Shown here: positions 1 to 8,560 of the stretch, in pieces
Position numbering within the stretch: the stretch's first letter is position 1
Layout: every line of letters begins with the position of its first letter
Source: JTS-RE37 sp963756115
GTDB taxonomy: Bacteria; Bacteroidota; Bacteroidia; Flavobacteriales; Flavobacteriaceae
Assembly: GCA_963756115.1 (NCBI GenBank)
Contig: CAVWMN010000009.1
Location: 186,001 to 250,000, forward strand
Direction: 5' to 3'
Length of the DNA: 64,000 nt
Notes under the pieces: model-generated
Database searches by the model: none
Seen by the model: only the letters and a program-made list of their open reading frames with translations
What the model was told of the DNA's origin: nothing
Made by a program: the position numbers and the translations under genes

Positions 1-424
1 CCTTCCTCCCGGAATGTTTTTTAGGAAGTCCTTCGGTGTAATTTAAAATTTCCAGTTTTAATTGCTGGAATTGATACAGCTTGTATTCAACCGATGTTTT
101 CAATTTATCGTGCTTTCGGTAATAGCTGTCTTCGAATGAACCCTTGTCGTATATCTCCATATCACCTAAATGGCTTTCGTGCTGTGAAATGGTATTCCGA
201 AGCTCGTCTTTTCTCATTTTAAAGGCCTTCAATCGGGATTTAAAATTTTGTAACCGTTCGAAGAGATTTAGTGTGTTCGATTGATAAGCACCTGAAATCA
301 ACACCTGCTCCAGCAGGATAACGTCATTATCCATTGCCTGGAATTGCGATTTCCAGTCCTGTATCTCCCAATGCAGTTCTTCATTTAAGTTCGGATGATT
401 TGCCGTGTTGTCGTCTCGTACCAT
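1..424 (-). CDS. Coiled-coil protein of a local paralog family (partial, runs off the left edge)
   Basis: An open frame starts at the ATG at 422-424 and continues without a stop to the window edge (141 codons visible). The product is hydrophilic and helix-rich, with no signal peptide, and looks like a coiled coil. A W-K-S-Q-F motif near residue 25, followed by spaced acidic and hydrophobic residues, resembles W-K-S-E-L-Q-F at 8131 and W-K-S-D-L-R-F at 47759, so I place all three in one family of unknown function. It lies 57 bp downstream of the metallo-beta-lactamase gene and is probably the last visible gene of the operon starting at 4972. Function unknown. Confidence 0.7.
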   Translation of the reverse strand, partial: MVRDDNTANHPNLNEELHWEIQDWKSQFQAMDNDVILLEQVLISGAYQSNTLNLFERLQNFKSRLKAFKMRKDELRNTISQHESHLGDMEIYDKGSFEDSYYRKHDKLKTSVEYKLYQFQQLKLEILNYTEGLPKKHSGRK

Positions 425-481
425 TTGTAACTGATATTTTCTAAATGTAAGGTCGGTATTAAATACCTGCAATGACTTTTA

Positions 482-1867
482 TCAGCTTTCCGGAGAGGCC
501 AAAACAAATTCCTGTGATTCGTTCAGTTTTGGTATATGTACCTTCCACCCGTATACATCCCTGATCTTGATTCTGAAGGCATCCAGTGCCGCTGGCTCGC
601 CATGGATAAGGAATACGGTTTCCGGGATGTTTTTGATCTGGCCCATCCAATGGATCAGCCCACTTTGATCTGCGTGTGCGGAAAGGCTTTCCAAATGGTG
701 GATTTTGGCCTTTACCGGATGGTATTTTCCAAAGAATCGAATTTCATGCGCCCCATCAAGCAATTGCCTGCCCCTGGTGCCTTCTGCCTGGTATCCCACC
801 AGCAAAACAGTCGTGGAAGGTTTATCAATCCATTGCTTTAAATAGGTCAGGACCCTTCCGCCGGTAACCATGCCGCTGCCCGCAATCACTATTTTAGGCC
901 TTGGGTCGTCAATGGTCTTCCAGGTATCGGCATAGGAGCTGATTATATTGAAATGATTGCACATAGCCCGGTATTCGTCAGGTGGAAGCTTGTGCCAGTC
1001 CGGGAATTCCTCAAAAACAGACAGGACATTGTTGCCCATCGGACTATCGATAAATACCGGGATGTTGGGGATCCTGTTCTTTTTGTATAATTGCCACAAC
1101 AGGTACATCAGGGATTGCAACCGCTCTACAGCAAAGGAGGGGATGACGAGATTGCCCTTTTGGTTGATGGTATTATGTACCAGTTCCCTGACAAGGGATG
1201 CCACATCCTCCCGGGGATGTAATTTATTGCCATAGGTACTTTCTGCAAAGAGGTAATCGGCCCATTGCGGTCGCTCAGGGTCTTCCAGCAGCGGGTCATT
1301 TATCCTGCCAATATCTCCGGAGAATACAAGGATCTTACCAAACAGCTCAAGTTCAATAAAGGTAGCCCCAATAATATGCCCGTTATACCTGAATTTTATC
1401 CGGATATGATCTGATAATGAAACCCATACATCCCTTTCCAGCGGCCGGAACAGGGCGATTGCCCTCCGGGCTTCTTCCACTGTATAAAATGGCAGTGCAG
1501 GGTGATGCCTGCTGTAGCCTTCCAAATTTGCCTGCTCGGCTTCCTCCTCATGAATCTTCGCACTATCCAGGAGAATAATCCGGGTTATTGCCAGGGTAGG
1601 GGATGTTCCCAGGATTTTCCCGTGGAAACCTTCTTTAACAAGGCGTGGAAGGTATCCGGTATGGTCCAGATGCCCATGGGTCAGCAAAACCACATCAATT
1701 TTTGAGACCGCTACCGGCAAGGGTGTCCAGTTCAATTGCCGTAGTTCCTTCAAACCCTGGAACATACCGCAATCCACCATTATATTGAGTTCCGGGGTTT
1801 CCAGGTAGAATTTGGAACCTGTTACAGTTCCGGAAGCCCCCAAAAAATGAATTTTGAAAGTTTTCAT
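482..1867 (-). CDS. Metallo-beta-lactamase/beta-CASP fold hydrolase (RNA-processing exonuclease family)
   Basis: This 461-residue protein has the N-terminal metallo-beta-lactamase fold with the zinc motif HGHLDHTG near residue 64, a beta-CASP insert in the middle and the late HADQSG motif near residue 400. That architecture is typical of CPSF73/YSH1-like ribonucleases acting on RNA ends. No membrane segment or signal peptide is visible, so it should be cytoplasmic. It abuts the ATP-cone/nuclease gene with no gap, so translation is probably coupled. The pairing suggests RNA turnover under stress, which is inference. The family call is strong; the exact substrate cannot be read from the sequence. 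Confidence 0.88.
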   Translation of the reverse strand: MKTFKIHFLGASGTVTGSKFYLETPELNIMVDCGMFQGLKELRQLNWTPLPVAVSKIDVVLLTHGHLDHTGYLPRLVKEGFHGKILGTSPTLAITRIILLDSAKIHEEEAEQANLEGYSRHHPALPFYTVEEARRAIALFRPLERDVWVSLSDHIRIKFRYNGHIIGATFIELELFGKILVFSGDIGRINDPLLEDPERPQWADYLFAESTYGNKLHPREDVASLVRELVHNTINQKGNLVIPSFAVERLQSLMYLLWQLYKKNRIPNIPVFIDSPMGNNVLSVFEEFPDWHKLPPDEYRAMCNHFNIISSYADTWKTIDDPRPKIVIAGSGMVTGGRVLTYLKQWIDKPSTTVLLVGYQAEGTRGRQLLDGAHEIRFFGKYHPVKAKIHHLESLSAHADQSGLIHWMGQIKNIPETVFLIHGEPAALDAFRIKIRDVYGWKVHIPKLNESQEFVLASPES

Positions 1868-2725
1868 TTACCTATGGGAAAATGCAGTACAAAGTTGATT
1901 GATTTCGTTGATTATCTTTCCCTTCCTGGCAGGCGTAATCCCTAAATGGTCCAGGTAGAATGTATCCTGCCAAAGTTGTCTGCACAGCACGACATCCCTG
2001 CTTAACAGGAATTGTTTTTCCCTGTTCGTAAGCAGAGTCGAGACGGTTATGGGATACAGCCCTAAGCGGTCTATCCGGTCTTTAAGGCCATTCCCATCAG
2101 GAAAATCCCAACTCAGGAGGTTCAACCCCACGCAGTTCCCGTATGCGACAGCGTCTTCGGTAAAGCGTGTGTTTGTAACCACTTCCCCGGCACCCAGGGG
2201 TTTTGCATCACCTTTGGTCTTTTCCCATTGGAGTTTGACATCCTGGTACCGTGAGTGGATATAAAGCGGGATTTTTACAGTGCACTTAAGGCCTTCTTCC
2301 CCGTGGAATTTGCATTCAATAATGGTTGCCGTGCCATTTTTTTCCGCGAATATATCAATCTCGTGGGTTACACAGAAGCCAGGCATAATTTTACCAACGA
2401 CGGTTTTATAGCCGGAATAATCCAATATGGCGGCAACAAACTTTTCAAAGGGAAATCCTGTTGGCCCCAGTTCGTAGATTGCTTTTTTAAGTTTGTACTT
2501 GGAGGCAAAAACCGGTTTCCTCTTTTTTAAAATCGCATAGGCACGATTATAGATTTCCCGGGTTGTTATGCCCTCGTAAAGTTCATCGCTTACGGTATCC
2601 ACGATCTGTTCCACGGTGGCATCATCCGCCCCACTGTGTTTTAAGGAATTGCGCAATTTATCCAGGGAAAATGTGGACTTTTCACCGGAGGACTTAATGA
2701 TATCGATTTTCATTTCTGTTGGCAT
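1868..2725 (-). CDS. ATP-cone domain fused to a PD-(D/E)XK (Mrr-like) nuclease domain
   Basis: The first 85 or so residues look like an ATP-cone, the nucleotide-sensing domain best known from NrdR and ribonucleotide reductase. The middle carries a restriction-endonuclease-like core: an acidic residue in HEIDIFAE (about residue 125) followed by I-I-E-C-K, the D...E-x-K pattern of Mrr-type nucleases. The protein is 285 residues long. The ATG is 1 bp away from the MscS stop codon and the stop touches the metallo-hydrolase start. I infer a nuclease gated by adenine nucleotide status; no partner methylase is present, so an ordinary restriction system is unlikely. Confidence 0.7.
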   Translation of the reverse strand: MPTEMKIDIIKSSGEKSTFSLDKLRNSLKHSGADDATVEQIVDTVSDELYEGITTREIYNRAYAILKKRKPVFASKYKLKKAIYELGPTGFPFEKFVAAILDYSGYKTVVGKIMPGFCVTHEIDIFAEKNGTATIIECKFHGEEGLKCTVKIPLYIHSRYQDVKLQWEKTKGDAKPLGAGEVVTNTRFTEDAVAYGNCVGLNLLSWDFPDGNGLKDRIDRLGLYPITVSTLLTNREKQFLLSRDVVLCRQLWQDTFYLDHLGITPARKGKIINEINQLCTAFSHR

Positions 2726-2726
2726 G

Positions 2727-3629
2727 TTATTGCTTGAGGTTAATATCCAGTGCGGGAATCTTGAGGAGTTGCAGGGTAGCGGAGGCCAGGGTCACTTTTC
2801 CGCCTGTTTCAAAAACAGATCGCTGGATATGATCAAACAGCTGGTGTCTGGTATTCCGCCTTCGTTTATAGTCAGTTATATATCTCAGGTTGAGGGCAAT
2901 CCAATTATCGGTCAGTGTCACCACCAGGGAAGGCTCTAATGTCGCATTCTCGATGTAATAGCGTTCCACCATTTCTTCCCATTTGGCTTCAGAATTTTTG
3001 GTATAGTCCGATAACAGGGTGGTCGCATTGTTTAGTATAATTTGCCTGGCCAGTTCAACATCGGAACCGTATGTGATAAGGATATCCAATTCATCCCAGA
3101 CAAAAGGGAAGTCCAGGGAATAGTTTTTGATCGGGCCCTTGAATACAAAGGCATTGCTGATCTTGACGATCCTGCCGGAGTAGTTGTCACTGCTGACCCA
3201 TTCCCCTATTTCCATCAAGGTGGTGTAGATACTATCCACATCAATAACGTCCCCTTTTATACCATTGATCTCTATTCGGTCCCCGGGCTTGTAAACGCGC
3301 ACGAAAAATATATAAAAGGATCCGGCAACACTCAAAATCAATTCCTGGAGCGTGAACGCAAGGCCTGCTGTGAACAATCCTATGATCACGGAATAGTCGG
3401 CTAGATTCTTTGTGGTTAATGAGATGACCACCAGGAAGGCGATTATTACATAACCAACTACCTCGATCCCTTTTTGTGCCTTGTACCGGATCTCCGTATT
3501 AGCTATCCGCCGTTTGAGTTGTTTTCGCACAAAAGCGACGGATACTACAATAAGCACTATCCACAGTAACAGTTTCCCCCCCTGTACAACAATGGGATCG
3601 TTTATAAATTCAAGGATTTTGTCCATCAC
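2727..3629 (-). CDS. Small-conductance mechanosensitive channel (MscS family)
   Basis: This 300-residue protein has two or three N-terminal membrane segments (about residues 15-35, 55-75 and 80-110) leading into the MscS core: the pore-lining helix region LQELILSVAGSFYIF and the beta domain with KPGDRIEINGIKGDV. Such channels release solutes on hypo-osmotic shock. It is somewhat longer than E. coli MscS. It precedes the ATP-cone nuclease gene by 1 bp and follows the 137-residue gene by 65 bp, within the operon whose promoter is predicted at 4997-5004. The family call is secure from the pore and beta-domain motifs. Confidence 0.9.
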   Translation of the reverse strand: MMDKILEFINDPIVVQGGKLLLWIVLIVVSVAFVRKQLKRRIANTEIRYKAQKGIEVVGYVIIAFLVVISLTTKNLADYSVIIGLFTAGLAFTLQELILSVAGSFYIFFVRVYKPGDRIEINGIKGDVIDVDSIYTTLMEIGEWVSSDNYSGRIVKISNAFVFKGPIKNYSLDFPFVWDELDILITYGSDVELARQIILNNATTLLSDYTKNSEAKWEEMVERYYIENATLEPSLVVTLTDNWIALNLRYITDYKRRRNTRHQLFDHIQRSVFETGGKVTLASATLQLLKIPALDINLKQ

Positions 3630-3694
3630 TTCCTAAGTTGATTAACAGCTAAACGGCCTACTGTACGGCAATATCCGAAACAGGGCCTAATGGG

Positions 3695-4108
3695 TTACTT
3701 TTGATCATTAAAATAGTCCCTGACCAATGCTTTAATCTGGTTTTCCGTCATGCTGTCAGCCTTGATGACCGCGGTAAGTTTTGCGGCGAGTGACTTGTGA
3801 TTTCTCACGAGTTCCTTTTTGAACCTGGTATGGGTATCGGCAGGCCCGAAAAGCGCCAGCATATCAGCATCCTTTACGGTATCCGCCAATTCTGTAAAAT
3901 ACGCCCTCATCTGGTGTTTTTCACGTTCCAGGTAGGTGCTTTCATGCCGTACGTCCTGGTTGCCACCCCATTTAACCCTCGGTCCTGAAGTTCCTTTCCG
4001 GTTGAATAGTTCAATGTCAGAAAATACAGTTTTGAAACTTTCATCCCCCTGGTCCAGGCAAACTATGTGCGCTTTCTTGATATCCATCCAGATCCCTGTT
4101 TTTTTCAT
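3695..4108 (-). CDS. Conserved hypothetical protein, possibly eRF1/host-attachment-like
   Basis: This 137-residue cytoplasmic protein begins with a short strand-like segment (KTGIWMDIKKAHIV) followed by a charged helix-rich body. The start, in which a chain announces a self-identifying strand and then a helical region ending in ALFGPADTHTRF, is reminiscent of bacterial eRF1-like or host-attachment proteins, but I cannot confirm this. It sits 24 bp downstream of a universal stress protein and in the same operon as MscS. The stress-operon context suggests a role in translation or ribosome protection; that is inference only. Confidence 0.6.
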   Translation of the reverse strand: MKKTGIWMDIKKAHIVCLDQGDESFKTVFSDIELFNRKGTSGPRVKWGGNQDVRHESTYLEREKHQMRAYFTELADTVKDADMLALFGPADTHTRFKKELVRNHKSLAAKLTAVIKADSMTENQIKALVRDYFNDQK

Positions 4109-4132
4109 CTCTGTATACTTTTAAATCCTGAT

Positions 4133-4972
4133 TCAATGCAACGCCAGGATAGGTGTAGTGGCATGGTACCCGATTTCCTTTACCAGCGGTTTAGAGAACA
4201 CGCTGTTAAAGAAAAAGTGTTTTCTGTTGATAAAGGCGATCATATCACTTTCCCTGCTCTCCACAAAAGTGCTGATGCCCTTGGCTATTTCTATATCCGA
4301 AAGGTTGTGGAAACTATGGTTTACACCACGTAACAGGTCTGCAAGGAGTTCTTTTTGATTTTCCTGTTCCTTACTCAGCTTAGCTTCCTTTTTAATATGC
4401 AGGATCCGTATCGCGGTATCGTGCATTTTGGCAATTTCTATCAGGTAATTCAATTCCCGTTTCTTAAAAGGATCCTTATAATCCGTTGGAAATACGATCT
4501 CTTTAGGTGGCGAGAACCGTACACCTTCCGGAACAGCCAATATGGGGCACTCCCTTATCTTTTCCATTGCCATGACCGTATTGCTGCCAAAGATCACCCC
4601 TTTCGATCCTGTAGCCCCCTGCGTTCCCATCACAACCAGGTCTATATCTTTACCGGCAATCGTCTCTTTAAGCGCTTCTGACAAAAAGTTGAATGTAGAG
4701 ATGGTATGGTACCTGTGCCTGGGATTGGTGTGGTGTAACCGGAGTATATCCAATAATTTGGCAAATCCTTCTTCCGATGCGGCTTTGGAGCTTTCAAATG
4801 CGGCACTTCCAGGCTCCGGTATGATCAAACTATCTGTCTTATAGCTGTTTAAACGAAATATATTTAACAGGAAGATCTCACAATCCTTTCCCTCGTAAAG
4901 GCTGAGTGCATACCGGGCGGCATTCAATGCATTTTTAGAGAAATCTGTAGGGATCAGTATTCTTTTGTCCAT
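4133..4972 (-). CDS. Universal stress protein, tandem UspA domains
   Basis: The 279-residue protein carries two UspA domains (about residues 1-145 and 150-279). The start MDKRILIPTDFS is the usual first strand, and VMGTQGATGSKGVIFGSNT gives the G-xx-G-x9-G-S ATP-binding signature in domain 1; domain 2 lacks a clear copy. Such proteins bind ATP and accumulate under stress or oxygen limitation. It heads a minus-strand operon running through MscS to the left edge. A TGATAATTATCA operator and TAAATTTA box lie just upstream (4997-5039). Family call certain; target unknown. Confidence 0.93.
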   Translation of the reverse strand: MDKRILIPTDFSKNALNAARYALSLYEGKDCEIFLLNIFRLNSYKTDSLIIPEPGSAAFESSKAASEEGFAKLLDILRLHHTNPRHRYHTISTFNFLSEALKETIAGKDIDLVVMGTQGATGSKGVIFGSNTVMAMEKIRECPILAVPEGVRFSPPKEIVFPTDYKDPFKKRELNYLIEIAKMHDTAIRILHIKKEAKLSKEQENQKELLADLLRGVNHSFHNLSDIEIAKGISTFVESRESDMIAFINRKHFFFNSVFSKPLVKEIGYHATTPILALH

Positions 4973-4996
4973 GACCTACTGTTTAGCTTATTCCTG

Positions 4997-5039
4997 TAAA
5001 TTTAAGTGCGGGGACCGCCAGGAACTATGATAATTATCA
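4997..5039 (-). promoter_or_regulatory. Crp/Fnr-type operator plus -7 promoter box for the 4972 operon
   Basis: The perfect palindrome TGATAATTATCA occupies 5028-5039. A TAAATTTA octamer at 4997-5004 has its centre 33 bp downstream on the minus strand, matching the TAnnTTTG-type -7 box of Bacteroidota. The operator overlaps the last 3 bp of the upstream stress-protein gene. Class II activation is inferred from the spacing. Confidence 0.8.
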
Positions 5040-5885
5040 GTCAGCAAGGGGAAGGATCAAAAAAGGGAGATTGGAATAGATACTGATATCCTTAATAACC
5101 GGTTCTTTCAATATTTTTTCAATGAAACCTCGTTTTTGATGAACCATCGCAAACATATCGATGTCCTGATTTTGCAAAAATTCATGGATTGATTTCGCTT
5201 TTTGCGCAACCCAGGGTATCCAGTGAAAACTGTGATCGACACCTTTAAGGCTGATTTCCAGAAGTTTTTTGTTCGAAAGCTGTAAAGGGGTCAGTCTTTC
5301 CTTTTCATTAATATGAAGTATCCTGATCGACGCATCGGTGAGGGATGCCAGAAATAGCAATGGCGCGATGGCCTGTTTTGCACAACCTTTTCTGAAATCG
5401 GTGATGAAGGCCACCTCCCTGGGTGGGGTATAATCAATTTCCCTGGGCACGGCCAGTACCGGACACCCGGTCAGTTTATTGACTGCCTGCACGGTGTTCC
5501 CTCCCATAAAAAGCTCCTTCGCCCCTGTATTCCCTTTGTTTCCCATCACCACCATATCTATTTTCCGGTCCTGGATAATACGCTCCATGACCTTTGAAAG
5601 ACCTCCCTTTTCAGATATCGTTGTAAAGTTATGTAGGGGATTGTTGTTGTCTAATTTGATCTTATGAAAGGTTGCGGTCAACTTTTCACCCGATTCAACA
5701 GCTACTTCCTTCAGCCGTTTTTTGGTTCCGAATAGTTTTACTTCTTTGCCGTGTAAAGGGGTGAGTTCGTCATAAACATGAAGTATATGAAAGGTACAAC
5801 TCCGGGCACCTAGTAATTTGGTTGCATAGAAGAGGGCACAATAGGCATCATTGGAAAAATCTGTGGCCGCAAGTATATTTTTCAT
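5037..5885 (-). CDS. Universal stress protein, tandem UspA domains
   Basis: This protein of about 282 residues has two UspA domains. I chose the start at 5885 because it gives MKNILAATDFS, the pattern shared with the paralogs; an in-frame ATG two codons upstream (5891) is possible. Domain 1 has MGNKGNTGAKELFMGGNT, in which the last G-S/T of the nucleotide signature reads G-G, so ATP binding may be altered. It follows the 5893-6729 paralog directly and is likely co-transcribed with it. Its 3' end overlaps the operator of the next operon by 3 bp. Confidence 0.92.
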   Translation of the reverse strand: MKNILAATDFSNDAYCALFYATKLLGARSCTFHILHVYDELTPLHGKEVKLFGTKKRLKEVAVESGEKLTATFHKIKLDNNNPLHNFTTISEKGGLSKVMERIIQDRKIDMVVMGNKGNTGAKELFMGGNTVQAVNKLTGCPVLAVPREIDYTPPREVAFITDFRKGCAKQAIAPLLFLASLTDASIRILHINEKERLTPLQLSNKKLLEISLKGVDHSFHWIPWVAQKAKSIHEFLQNQDIDMFAMVHQKRGFIEKILKEPVIKDISIYSNLPFLILPLAD

Positions 5886-5892
5886 TACCATC

Positions 5893-6729
5893 CTATAATT
5901 GTGGGATTACCATAAAAGGAACCATCGCATGAAACCCTATTTTTTTGATCACCGGTTCGATGAACAGGCGTTCTATAAATGTATGTTTGTTCCGGACCAT
6001 TACCAGGAGATTAATGGTATCCCTGACCTGGAATTCGTTGATGGCGGAGATTATGTCTGTATCAGGTACCTCATGGTAAAGGGCCATAGAGCCCAACAAC
6101 CTTTTTAGCTGCTCCTGATGTTTCTTTTGTACGATATCCAGGTCCGGGTTCCGTCGGACATGCAACACGTTGATACGCGACTTATGTTGTTTTGCCATCC
6201 ACAGGAACATCCCGAATTTTTCCTTTTGGTATGCTATTTCATAGTCTGTGGGAAACAAGATCTCTTTCGGTGCCTCGTAGCTGAATTGGGGGGGGACCAG
6301 CAGGACGGGGCAGGTTGCCTTTTTAATGACATGAACTGTATTGGTACCGAACAGGATCTCCTGTGCACCCGTAGCACCTTTTGTCCCCATCACAATAAGA
6401 TCTATGGATTCTGATGTAACGGTCTCCAGAATTTCATTGAGCAGTATATTGAATGCCGTATGCACAATAAAGGAATGATTAGAATTTTTAAATTGTTCTT
6501 CCACACGAGCTTTAAGTTTTTCCAATTGGGTCATGGAATTTTCCTGCAGTACATCACCCAAACCTATTTGCCCCGGGCTGCCTATGAGGTACTCTGTATG
6601 GTAGATGGCCGGAGTATAGGTATGCAGGAGATAAAAAGTACATGTAACATCTTTGAACAGATGCAGTGCGTATTGGATCGCCTCAAGGGAGTTATCCGAA
6701 AAATCAGTGGGCAGCAGGATTCGTTTCAT
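5893..6729 (-). CDS. Universal stress protein, tandem UspA domains
   Basis: A protein of about 278 residues beginning MKRILLPTDFS (an alternative ATG lies at 6735). MGTKGATGAQEILFGTNT in domain 1 fits the ATP-binding UspA signature. The second domain carries the family hallmark EILFPTDYE at its first strand, so the gene is an internal duplication. It is the first gene of a two-gene operon with 5037-5885 and is divergent from thioredoxin across a shared operator at 6784-6795. Its -7 box (TAGCTTTA) is at the conserved 33-bp distance. Confidence 0.92.
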   Translation of the reverse strand: MKRILLPTDFSDNSLEAIQYALHLFKDVTCTFYLLHTYTPAIYHTEYLIGSPGQIGLGDVLQENSMTQLEKLKARVEEQFKNSNHSFIVHTAFNILLNEILETVTSESIDLIVMGTKGATGAQEILFGTNTVHVIKKATCPVLLVPPQFSYEAPKEILFPTDYEIAYQKEKFGMFLWMAKQHKSRINVLHVRRNPDLDIVQKKHQEQLKRLLGSMALYHEVPDTDIISAINEFQVRDTINLLVMVRNKHTFIERLFIEPVIKKIGFHAMVPFMVIPQL

Positions 6730-6752
6730 GATCACATATTTACAGTATTATG

Positions 6753-6826
6753 TAAAGCTATAAGACGGAAATTGTAAATACCATGATAATGGTCAGTTAG
6801 CCGGTTTTAGTAATTTTGTAATTTCC
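6753..6826. promoter_or_regulatory. Divergent Crp/Fnr-type operator between a stress-protein operon and thioredoxin
   Basis: TGATAATGGTCA lies at 6784-6795. On the minus strand TAGCTTTA (6753-6760) is centred exactly 33 bp away. On the plus strand the octamer at 6819-6826 (TAATTTCC) sits at the same distance but is a weaker match, and a better TAATTTTG at 6811-6818 is only 25 bp away, so control of thioredoxin is uncertain and could be negative. Confidence 0.72.
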
Positions 6827-6845
6827 ATTTTAGTAATTTAACGGT

Positions 6846-7145
6846 ATGAAAAGTAGTTTTTCAAAAATTGTAGCATCAGAAAGTCCTGTTCTGGTTGATT
6901 TTTATGCGGATTGGTGTGGGCCCTGTAAGATGCTGGCTCCGATTTTGGAACAGGTAAAGCAGGAATTAGGGGATTCAGTAAAGATCGTAAAGATAGATGT
7001 AGACAAAAACCAATCCATAGCATCAAAATACCAGGTACGAGGCGTCCCTACCATGCTGCTGTTCAAAAACGGAAAGCAGCTGTGGAGGCAGTCGGGTGTT
7101 CTTCAAAAGAACGATATTGTCAAAATTATACAATCGCATAGCTAA
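6846..7145 (+). CDS. trxA: Thioredoxin
   Basis: A 99-residue single-domain thioredoxin with the active site WCGPC at residues 23-27 and the cis-proline loop GVPTM near residue 73. It reduces protein disulfides in the cytoplasm. No signal peptide is present. The ATG at 6846 follows a T-rich leader with TAATTTTG (6811-6818) as a plausible -7 box. It is divergent from a pair of stress proteins and convergent with another at 7169, which suggests a redox role in the same response. The symbol is given by family; several thioredoxins are usual in these genomes. Confidence 0.93.
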   Translation: MKSSFSKIVASESPVLVDFYADWCGPCKMLAPILEQVKQELGDSVKIVKIDVDKNQSIASKYQVRGVPTMLLFKNGKQLWRQSGVLQKNDIVKIIQSHS

Positions 7146-7168
7146 ACGAACCGGCCGGCGTGCAATGG

Positions 7169-8008
7169 CTATTCATGCAAAACCAAAAATGGGATTGTGA
7201 CGTGATAACTGATCTTTTCCACTGTTGGCCTGAATAAGATCCGCTGTAAAAAGTTTAGGTTCTTCGCTACCATTACGATCATATCCACATCCCTGCTTTC
7301 AGTGAAGCATTGTATTGCCGTTTCCAGTTTTTCCCCTGTCACTTTATGAAAACTATGATCGACACCCGAAAAATAATCGCCTATAAACTCCCGGTTCTTC
7401 ATTTGTTCCCGACTTAGTTCCTCCCTGATTTTGGAGATGTAAAGGAAACGTACAGCAGCTTTGTTCAACAAAGCTACTTCTTTCAGATTGTCCAATACCC
7501 TGATGTCATAACCCAGGTCATAATCGGTTGGGAAGGCGATTTCTTCAGGCCTGGTATATTTTGCATTTTCAGGGACCGCCAAAACCGGGCATGGAACCTT
7601 GGTGATTACATTTCCGGTATTACTCCCTATGGAAACAGCCTTCAGGCCACTTGCTCCCTTCGTTCCCATAATGATCAGATCAATCTTTTTTTCATTTACC
7701 TCCTTACGGATCCGGTCGGTAAAAAAATCATAGCTCGCCAGTGTTCGGAATTCATGTTTTGGGTTAAGCGGCATGTGCGAGATCTGTTTGAGTAGTCCGG
7801 CAAGTTTCTCGTTACTCTCCTTTAAGAGGGTATCCGCAAGAATTGCGGTAGAAATGTACCTCGCCGCTTCACCCCCGGAATATTCTGTAATGGGGTTTAT
7901 GTGCAACAGGTAAAAGTTGCATCTTACTTTTTTGAACATGGCAAGGCCGTATTCGAGAGCATTAAAAGCATTATCAGAGAAATCTGTCGGGATCAGTATG
8001 TTTTTCAT
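7169..8008 (-). CDS. Universal stress protein, tandem UspA domains
   Basis: The 279-residue protein starts MKNILIPTDFSDNAF and has two UspA domains; MGTKGASGLKAVSIGSNT in domain 1 is the ATP-binding signature. Domain 2 begins EIAFPTDYDLG. It is a single-gene unit, convergent with thioredoxin (23-bp gap). The operator TGACAATTATCA and the -7 box TAATTTTA lie 20-62 bp upstream. Its domain 2 closely resembles that of 12625-13476 (both end with M-V-A-K-N-L-N-F-L-Q), so these two are probably recent duplicates. Confidence 0.93.
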   Translation of the reverse strand: MKNILIPTDFSDNAFNALEYGLAMFKKVRCNFYLLHINPITEYSGGEAARYISTAILADTLLKESNEKLAGLLKQISHMPLNPKHEFRTLASYDFFTDRIRKEVNEKKIDLIIMGTKGASGLKAVSIGSNTGNVITKVPCPVLAVPENAKYTRPEEIAFPTDYDLGYDIRVLDNLKEVALLNKAAVRFLYISKIREELSREQMKNREFIGDYFSGVDHSFHKVTGEKLETAIQCFTESRDVDMIVMVAKNLNFLQRILFRPTVEKISYHVTIPFLVLHE

Positions 8009-8027
8009 TAGGATTTATATTGCAGGA

Positions 8028-8070
8028 TAAAATTAAAGGCACCGGCGCAGCTTTAAAATGACAATTATCA
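8028..8070 (-). promoter_or_regulatory. Crp/Fnr-type operator plus -7 box for the 8008 stress-protein gene
   Basis: TGACAATTATCA at 8059-8070 is centred 33 bp from TAATTTTA (8028-8035, minus strand). On the plus strand the octamer at the same distance (8094-8101) is TGTTTTTT, one mismatch from the pattern, so the broken gene at 8131 may share the operator. Confidence 0.8.
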
Positions 8071-8130
8071 TGAGCCTGCTTCACTTTCCGCTCTGTTTTT
8101 TAGAAAACAAGATGTACCGAATCACGTAAA

Positions 8131-8471
8131 ATGGAATCAGCCCATCGTAATGATCTGACAAGGGCTGTATTGAACAATGCCCTCTATAAATGGAAATCGG
8201 AGCTGCAGTTCTATAAGGAGGACCTTCTGTTCATACAGCATATTAAGGATATCTCGCTGCGATCCTGTTGCATGAAGACCTCGATGAGATCCTGGAGCGT
8301 ACGATGCGGCTGGAGGATTTGAAATACGGATGTTCGGGTTCACTCAGGAGCATCGCTTCCTCCGGGAATAAAATCGGGAATTCTTTGCAGGAGGTTATGG
8401 GTACCGCAATGGGAACGGACTATATCAAATCAAAAGAACGTATTCATCGTTTTAGATCTTTAAAGCTTTGA
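8131..8471 (+). pseudogene. Coiled-coil family member broken by a frameshift
   Basis: Two overlapping frames make one small protein. Frame 1 from the ATG at 8131 gives W-K-S-E-L-Q-F-Y-K-E-D-L, the family motif also present at 424-1 and 47759-48208, then drifts into unrelated residues. From about 8247 the matching continuation (L-L-H-E-D-L-D-E-I-L-E-R) is in another frame and runs to the stop at 8471. The total length, 341 bp, is one base short of 114 codons, so one missing base near 8250 explains it. It may be a sequencing error rather than a dead gene. Function unknown. Confidence 0.65.
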
Positions 8472-8560
8472 AAGTGGAACTATTCAGTATCGCCAAAATG
8501 TCATGGAGATTGAAAAAAGGGATAAAGAAAACCTTCAGAGTGATCAGTTCGGAAGTGCGC

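Noticed and set aside
1868..2725. Type IV restriction enzyme with anti-phage role
   Set aside because: A nuclease motif exists, but the gene is embedded in a stress operon with MscS and an RNase and has no defence neighbours.
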